Positions 59,111 to 64,000 of a DNA stretch of 64,000 nucleotides are shown here, piece after piece. Location: the NCBI GenBank assembly GCA_025464095.1, contig JAODMF010000022.1:180523-244522 (forward strand). Direction: 5' to 3'. Origin of the DNA: Glaciihabitans sp. (GTDB lineage Bacteria; Actinomycetota; Actinomycetes; Actinomycetales; Microbacteriaceae). Below the pieces are notes generated by a model, which was given only the letters and a program-made list of their open reading frames with translations, did no database searches and was not told where the DNA came from. Positions within the stretch are counted from its first letter, which is position 1, and every line of letters starts with the position of its first letter. A program made the position numbers and the translations under genes.

Positions 59111-60550
59111 CTACTGCCAGACCGGTGCCGCTGCGTTCTGCGCGTCGCCGACGATGTGCACCCGCAGGTCGTTAGTCGAACCGGAGATTCCGGGAGGGGA
59201 TCCCGAGATCACCACGACCTTGTCGCCGACTTCGGCGAGTCCTTCGGCCAGCAGCACGTCATCCACCTGGCGGTACATGGCGTCGGTGTGCTTCACGCGG
59301 TCGACGACGAACGATTCGATTCCCCAGATCAGCGACATGCGGCGTCGGATGGCCGGATCGGGCGTGAACGCCTTCATCGGGATGCGGAACCGCAGGCGCG
59401 ACATGCGCCGCGCGGCATCGCCGGACTCGGTAAAGACGCACACATACTTCGCGTCGACGAAATCAGCGACCTCCGCCGCAGCGAGCGTGATGGCGCCGCC
59501 CTGCGTGCGCGGCTTGGTGCCGAGCGGTGGGATGCGCTCGAGGCCATGGTCCTCGGTGGACTCGACGATGCGCGCCATGGTGCGAACCGTAATCTCCGGG
59601 TACTCACCGACGCTGGTCTCACCGCTGAGCATGACCGCGTCTGCGCCATCGAGGATCGCGTTCGCGACGTCAGAGGTCTCCGCGCGGGTCGGGACGGGAG
59701 AGGAGATCATCGACTCCAGCATCTGCGTCGCGACAATGACCGGCTTGGCCATGCGTCGCGCGAGCTCGATGGTGCGCTTCTGCACGATCGGCACGGCCTC
59801 GAGCGGAAGCTCGACACCCAGGTCACCGCGGGCAACCATGATCGCATCGAAAGCGTCGATGATTGCCTCGAGGTGGTCGACCGCCTGCGGCTTCTCGATC
59901 TTGGCGATGACGGGAACCCTGCGGCCCTCTTCCTCCATGATCTCGTGGACGCGGAGCACGTCATCCGCGTTCCTCACGAACGAGAGCGCGATGAGGTCGG
60001 CGCCGAGGCGCAGTCCCCAGCGGAGATCCGCCTCATCCTTGTCGGACAGCGCCGGGACGTTGACCGCGACACCGGGCAGGTTGATGCCCTTGTTGTTGGA
60101 TACCGGACCGGCGACGATCACCCTGGTGACGACCTGCACGCCGTCGGTCGAGACGACCTCGACCTTGACCTTGCCGTCATCGATGAGCAGGAAGTCGCCG
60201 GGCTTGACGTCCTGGGGCAGCCCCTTGAACGTGGTGCCAACGAGTTCCTTCGTTCCCACGACATCCTCGGTCGTGATCGTGAAGGTGTCACCCACCGCGA
60301 GTTCGTAGGGGCCACCTTCGAACTTTCCGAGACGAATCTTCGGACCCTGCAGGTCGACGAGTACGGCGACGGCGCGGCCGGAATCTTCTGCGGCCTTACG
60401 GACGTTGGCGTAGACGCCCTCGTGCACGTCGTACGACCCGTGGCTCAGGTTCATTCTGGCGACATCCACGCCCGCGTCAATAATGGCGCGAATGTCTTCG
60501 TAACTCGACGTGGCTGGGCCGAGCGTCGCGACGATTTTGGCTCGTCTCAT
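59111..60550 (-). CDS. pyk: Pyruvate kinase
   Basis: 479 residues. MRRAKIVATLGPA, RMNLSHGSYDVH, IAKIEKPQAVDHLEAIIDAFDAIMVARGDLGVE (metal and substrate site) and VATQMLESMI are diagnostic. It produces pyruvate and ATP at the end of glycolysis. AAGGAAG precedes the ATG closely. Downstream of gltD in the same direction with 65 bp between. Confidence 0.97.
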   Translation of the reverse strand: MRRAKIVATLGPATSSYEDIRAIIDAGVDVARMNLSHGSYDVHEGVYANVRKAAEDSGRAVAVLVDLQGPKIRLGKFEGGPYELAVGDTFTITTEDVVGTKELVGTTFKGLPQDVKPGDFLLIDDGKVKVEVVSTDGVQVVTRVIVAGPVSNNKGINLPGVAVNVPALSDKDEADLRWGLRLGADLIALSFVRNADDVLRVHEIMEEEGRRVPVIAKIEKPQAVDHLEAIIDAFDAIMVARGDLGVELPLEAVPIVQKRTIELARRMAKPVIVATQMLESMISSPVPTRAETSDVANAILDGADAVMLSGETSVGEYPEITVRTMARIVESTEDHGLERIPPLGTKPRTQGGAITLAAAEVADFVDAKYVCVFTESGDAARRMSRLRFRIPMKAFTPDPAIRRRMSLIWGIESFVVDRVKHTDAMYRQVDDVLLAEGLAEVGDKVVVISGSPPGISGSTNDLRVHIVGDAQNAAAPVWQ

Positions 60551-60615
60551 GACTTCCTTCTGTAATGGTGCTGTGGTGGTGGGTGAAATCGGTGAATTTG
60601 CGAGCGAAGTCGAGA

Positions 60616-62073
60616 CTAGAGCGCGATGGCGCGGTCGGTCGGCTTGACCGGGAACGGCAGCTGGGTCTCGCCCTCGAGGAACGCGTCGACGGCGGATGCT
60701 GCGGCCCTGCCCTCGGCGATGGCCCAGACGATGAGCGACTGGCCGCGACCGGCGTCCCCGGCGACGAACACGCCCGACTCGCTGGTCTCGTAGTTGCCCG
60801 CGCGCTCGACATTGCCGCGGTTGTCGAACGGGATGCGCAGCTGGCCGTCGATCTGGTCGCTCTCCGGCCCGGTAAAGCCGAGGGCGAGCAGCACGAGGTC
60901 GGCCGGGATCTCGCGCTCGGTGCCAGCCTTCGGCACGCGACGCCCATCCAGGTATTCGGTCTCGGCCACGCGGATTCCGCGAACCTCTCCCGCGTCGTTT
61001 GACAGGAACTCGACGGTGGACGCGAGGAATACCCGCTCACCGCCCTCCTCGTGGGCGCTCGATACCTCGAACAGGGTCGGCGTCATCGGCCAGGGCTGGT
61101 CGCTGTCGCGCTCAAGAGGCGGCTGCTTGCCGATGGCGAGGTTGGTAACGGAGAGCGCCCCCTGGCGGTGGGCGGTGCCAATGCAGTCAGCTCCGGTGTC
61201 TCCGCCGCCGAGCACGACGACATGCTTGCCTTCCGCGGTCAGCTGGTTCACGACACGGTCGCCCGCACCCACCTTGTTCTGCTGCACGAGGTAGTCCATG
61301 GCGAAGTGCACACCGAGCAGGTCACGACCGGGGATCGGCAGGTCGCGGGGCACTGTCGCGCCCGTGGCGATGATGACGGCGTCGTAGCGAGCCTTCAGGT
61401 CATCCCAGGTGATGTCGACGCCGATGTTGACGCCGGCACGAAAACGAGTGCCCTCCGCCTTCATCTGGTCGAGCCGCGCCTCGATCTGCTTCTTTTCCAT
61501 CTTGAAATCTGGGATGCCGTAGCGCAGCAGGCCGCCGATGCGGTCGTCGCGTTCGTACACGGCGACGGTGTGCCCGGCGCGGGTGAGCTGCTGTGCCGCC
61601 GCGAGCCCGGCCGGGCCGGATCCGACGACAGCTACCGTCTTGCCGGTCAGCCTCTCCGGCGGATGCGGGGTGACCCAGCCGTTGGCGAAGGCCTGGTCGA
61701 TGATCGAAACCTCGACCTGCTTGATGGTGACCGGCGGCTGGTTGATGCCCAGCACGCAGGCCGCCTCGCACGGCGCGGGGCACAGCCGGCCCGTGAACTC
61801 GGGGAAGTTGTTGGTCGCGTGCAGGCGGTCAATCGCCGCCCGACCCTCGTCGCGCCAGGTCAGGTCATTCCACTCGGGGATGAGGTTGCCGAGCGGGCAG
61901 CCGTGATGGCAGAACGGGATGCCGCAGTCCATGCAGCGCCCGGCCTGTCGGCGAAGCTGGGTGACGTCGCCCTGCTCGTAGACCTCTTTCCAGTCCATGA
62001 GTCTCACGGCAACGGGACGACGCGGCGGCGTCTCCCGCTCCGGTACTTTCAGGAATCCCTTGGGATCAGCCAC
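60616..62073 (-). CDS. gltD: Glutamate synthase [NADPH] small subunit
   Basis: 485 residues. N-terminal 4Fe-4S motifs [17 protein letters not shown] and [16 protein letters not shown] loop [15 protein letters not shown] and NADPH site [12 protein letters not shown]. It passes electrons from NADPH to GltB. The GTG start at 62073 lies inside gltB, overlapping by 8 bp. Confidence 0.97.
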   Translation of the reverse strand: MADPKGFLKVPERETPPRRPVAVRLMDWKEVYEQGDVTQLRRQAGRCMDCGIPFCHHGCPLGNLIPEWNDLTWRDEGRAAIDRLHATNNFPEFTGRLCPAPCEAACVLGINQPPVTIKQVEVSIIDQAFANGWVTPHPPERLTGKTVAVVGSGPAGLAAAQQLTRAGHTVAVYERDDRIGGLLRYGIPDFKMEKKQIEARLDQMKAEGTRFRAGVNIGVDITWDDLKARYDAVIIATGATVPRDLPIPGRDLLGVHFAMDYLVQQNKVGAGDRVVNQLTAEGKHVVVLGGGDTGADCIGTAHRQGALSVTNLAIGKQPPLERDSDQPWPMTPTLFEVSSAHEEGGERVFLASTVEFLSNDAGEVRGIRVAETEYLDGRRVPKAGTEREIPADLVLLALGFTGPESDQIDGQLRIPFDNRGNVERAGNYETSESGVFVAGDAGRGQSLIVWAIAEGRAAASAVDAFLEGETQLPFPVKPTDRAIAL

Positions 62074-64000
62074 CGGTCACCTCCAAAATGCGTGACCACA
62101 CGACGTCGCCGTCGGGGTCGAGTCCCTCGTGGACGGCCTCGGCCCGCGTCGCGAGCACCGCCGCGAAATCGCGCGGAAGCACCTTAGTGAAGCGGGCGAT
62201 CGTCTCGTCCATGTTCTCAAGCATCCGACCGGCAACAGCGGAGTCCGTCTCGTCGCGGTGCCGCTCCAGCAGATCGCGCACGATCGCTACGTCGGCGCTG
62301 CCGAGCTCTTCGAGCAACAGTTCGCCGGTCGCAAGCGAGTCGCGGTTGACGCGTTCCGGGCGCAGGTCGTAGACGTATGCGGTACCGCCGGACATGCCCG
62401 CGCCGAGGTTTCGGCCGGTTCCGCCGAGGATCAGTGCGAGACCGCCGGTCATGTACTCGAGCGCGTGGTCACCCACACCCTCGACAACGGCTGTTGCACC
62501 CGAGTTGCGAACCAGGAACCGCTCCCCCACGATGCCGCGGATGAACATGGTTCCGCGCGTCGCGCCATAGCCGATGACGTTGCCGGCGATGACATTGCGC
62601 TCGGCAAGGAACACGCTGTTGCGGTCGGGGCGCACGATGATCTCGCCGCCGCACAGGCCCTTTCCCACGTAGTCGTTGCTGTCACCCTCAAGACGCAGGG
62701 TGATGCCGCTGGGCATGAAAGCGCCGAGCGACTGTCCCGCGGATCCGGTGAGGGTGATGTCGATCGATCCGGTCGGGAGTCCGTGCTCGCCGTGACGCTT
62801 GGTCACCTCGTGGCCGAGCATGGTGCCAACGGCGCGCTCGGTGTTGCGAACAGGCAGTTCGATGGAGATGTGGCCACCGTTGTCGAGAACATCCCGGCTG
62901 CGGCGGATCAGCTCGTTGTCGAAGTGCTTCTCGAGCTCGTGCTCCTGGCCGCGCTTGTTGCTGCGCGGCTCGTCGTCGTCGAAGTGCGGCCCGACAAGGA
63001 TCGGCTCGAGGTCGAGGCCGGATGCCTTCCAGTGCTCGACCGCGCGGTCCATGTTGAGCAGCTCGTGGTGTCCGACGGCCTCCTCGATGCTGCGGAAACC
63101 GAGCGCCGCGAGATACTCGCGTACTTCCTGGGCCAGAAACTCGAAGAAGTTCACGACGAACTCCGGCTTGCCCGTGAACCGCTCCCGCAAAACGGGGTTC
63201 TGCGTGGCAACGCCGACCGGGCAGGTGTCCAGGTGGCAGACCCGCATCAGGATGCATCCGGAGACCACCAGCGGGGCCGTCGCGAACCCGAACTCTTCGG
63301 CTCCGAGAAGCGCGCCGATGATCACGTCACGACCCGTCTTCATCTGGCCGTCCACCTGCACGACGACCCGATCGCGCATGCCGTTCAGCATGAGCGTCTG
63401 CTGGGTTTCCGCCAGTCCGATCTCCCACGGCGTGCCGGCGTGCTTGAGCGAGTTGAGCGGGCTTGCACCCGTTCCGCCGTCGTGGCCGGAGACCAGGACC
63501 ACGTCGGCAAGCGCCTTCGTCACCCCGGCGGCGACCGCGCCGATTCCGGACTGGCTCACCAGCTTCACGTGCACGCGAGCGACAGGATTCGCCCTCTTCA
63601 CGTCGAAGATTAGCTGCTTGAGGTCCTCGATCGAGTAGATGTCGTGGTGCGGAGGCGGAGAGATGAGCCCGACGCCCGCCGTCCCATTGCGGGTGCGCGC
63701 GATCCACGGGTACACCTTGCTCGAGGGCAGCTGGCCGCCTTCACCGGGCTTTGCGCCCTGCGCCATCTTGAGCTGAATGTCGGTCGCGTTCGTCAGATAC
63801 AGACTCGTTACTCCGAATCGACCGGATGCGACCTGTTTGATTGCGCTGCGGCGACGCGGGTCGAGAAGCCTGTCGACATCCTCACCGCCCTCACCGGTGT
63901 TCGACTTGCCACCGATTGAGTTCATGGCAATCGCCAGCGTTTCGTGCGCCTCTTTTGAGATCGAGCCGTAGCTCATCGCGCCGGTTGAGAACCGCTTGAT
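62066..64000 (-). CDS. gltB: Glutamate synthase large subunit, C-terminal part (runs off right edge)
   Basis: About 644 codons are present; the frame is open to position 64000 ([20 protein letters not shown] at the edge), so the amidotransferase domain lies outside. Visible are the FMN-binding synthase domain, the 3Fe-4S Cys motif [19 protein letters not shown], and the C-terminal GXGXG beta-helix ([27 protein letters not shown]). It makes glutamate from glutamine and 2-oxoglutarate with GltD. Confidence 0.97.
   Translation of the reverse strand: MKRFSTGAMSYGSISKEAHETLAIAMNSIGGKSNTGEGGEDVDRLLDPRRRSAIKQVASGRFGVTSLYLTNATDIQLKMAQGAKPGEGGQLPSSKVYPWIARTRNGTAGVGLISPPPHHDIYSIEDLKQLIFDVKRANPVARVHVKLVSQSGIGAVAAGVTKALADVVLVSGHDGGTGASPLNSLKHAGTPWEIGLAETQQTLMLNGMRDRVVVQVDGQMKTGRDVIIGALLGAEEFGFATAPLVVSGCILMRVCHLDTCPVGVATQNPVLRERFTGKPEFVVNFFEFLAQEVREYLAALGFRSIEEAVGHHELLNMDRAVEHWKASGLDLEPILVGPHFDDDEPRSNKRGQEHELEKHFDNELIRRSRDVLDNGGHISIELPVRNTERAVGTMLGHEVTKRHGEHGLPTGSIDITLTGSAGQSLGAFMPSGITLRLEGDSNDYVGKGLCGGEIIVRPDRNSVFLAERNVIAGNVIGYGATRGTMFIRGIVGERFLVRNSGATAVVEGVGDHALEYMTGGLALILGGTGRNLGAGMSGGTAYVYDLRPERVNRDSLATGELLLEELGSADVAIVRDLLERHRDETDSAVAGRMLENMDETIARFTKVLPRDFAAVLATRAEAVHEGLDPDGDVVWSRILEVTGG

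Overview
The window is chromosomal DNA from a high-GC Gram-positive bacterium of the class Actinobacteria, most likely the family Microbacteriaceae. Supporting signs are RbpA, WhiA, OpcA, an ANTAR response regulator (PdtaR type), a GlgA/GlgM-type synthase divergent from glgC, and gene blocks in the order known from Mycobacterium tuberculosis (uvrC-rapZ-whiA-gap-pgk-tpiA-secG, then pgl-opcA-zwf-tal-tkt-ctaB, then suf; and uvrB-coaE-rpsA-polA-pdtaR-pyk). The family assignment is an inference from gene content and repeat style. There is no transposase, integrase, phage gene, rRNA or CRISPR array.

Layout. 1-9.7 kb: a partial glycosyltransferase with an alpha/beta hydrolase, trehalose synthase (treS), an exonuclease, a secreted protein with Ig-like repeats, ribosomal protein L31, a lone ABC ATPase, the divergent glycogen genes glgA and glgC, and serB. 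9.7-14.2 kb: fabG, a three-gene SURF1 operon, a duplicated repeat block and an ABC-F ATPase. 14.2-19.2 kb: bioY, then a GH6 glucanase, an orphan OmpR-type regulator, a processive-type family 2 glycosyltransferase and a lipoprotein, which may form a beta-glucan locus. 19.2-25.9 kb: a hairpin repeat cluster, the suf Fe-S assembly operon and the heme A genes ctaA and ctaB. 26.1-34.3 kb: the pentose phosphate operon tkt-tal-pgi-zwf-opcA-pgl. 34.4-38.1 kb, minus strand: rbpA, secG and the glycolytic run tpiA-pgk-gap. 38.2-51.2 kb: sodA, whiA, rapZ, uvrC, uvrA, a glycosyltransferase, uvrB, coaE and rpsA. 51.4-58.3 kb: a thymidylate-synthase-like gene coupled to a DUF885 protein, a PTS EIIA, polA, a thioesterase and pdtaR. 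58.5-64 kb: tRNA-Leu(CAA), two degenerate repeat arrays, pyk, gltD and the 3' part of gltB.

Functionally this is central carbon metabolism (glycogen/trehalose, pentose phosphate, lower glycolysis, pyruvate kinase, glutamate synthase) together with nucleotide excision repair (uvrABC, polA), Fe-S and heme-copper oxidase assembly, and cell-envelope functions.

The least ordinary content is not in the housekeeping genes. (1) About fifteen genes have a TAnnnT-type -10 box six or seven bases before the start codon, which predicts leaderless mRNAs. (2) All four long non-coding repeat blocks lie between convergent gene ends: a GGCGGGAG palindrome family with two copies near 12 kb and one near 57.6 kb, a GGTTGAGTAG...TATCGAAACC family at 19.2-19.6 kb, a roughly 25-bp array that resembles the 3' end of the adjacent tRNA-Leu, and a CCTAAG-rich array. 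(3) A ThyA-fold paralogue lacks the usual phosphate-binding Arg and is translationally coupled to a DUF885 metallohydrolase-like gene.
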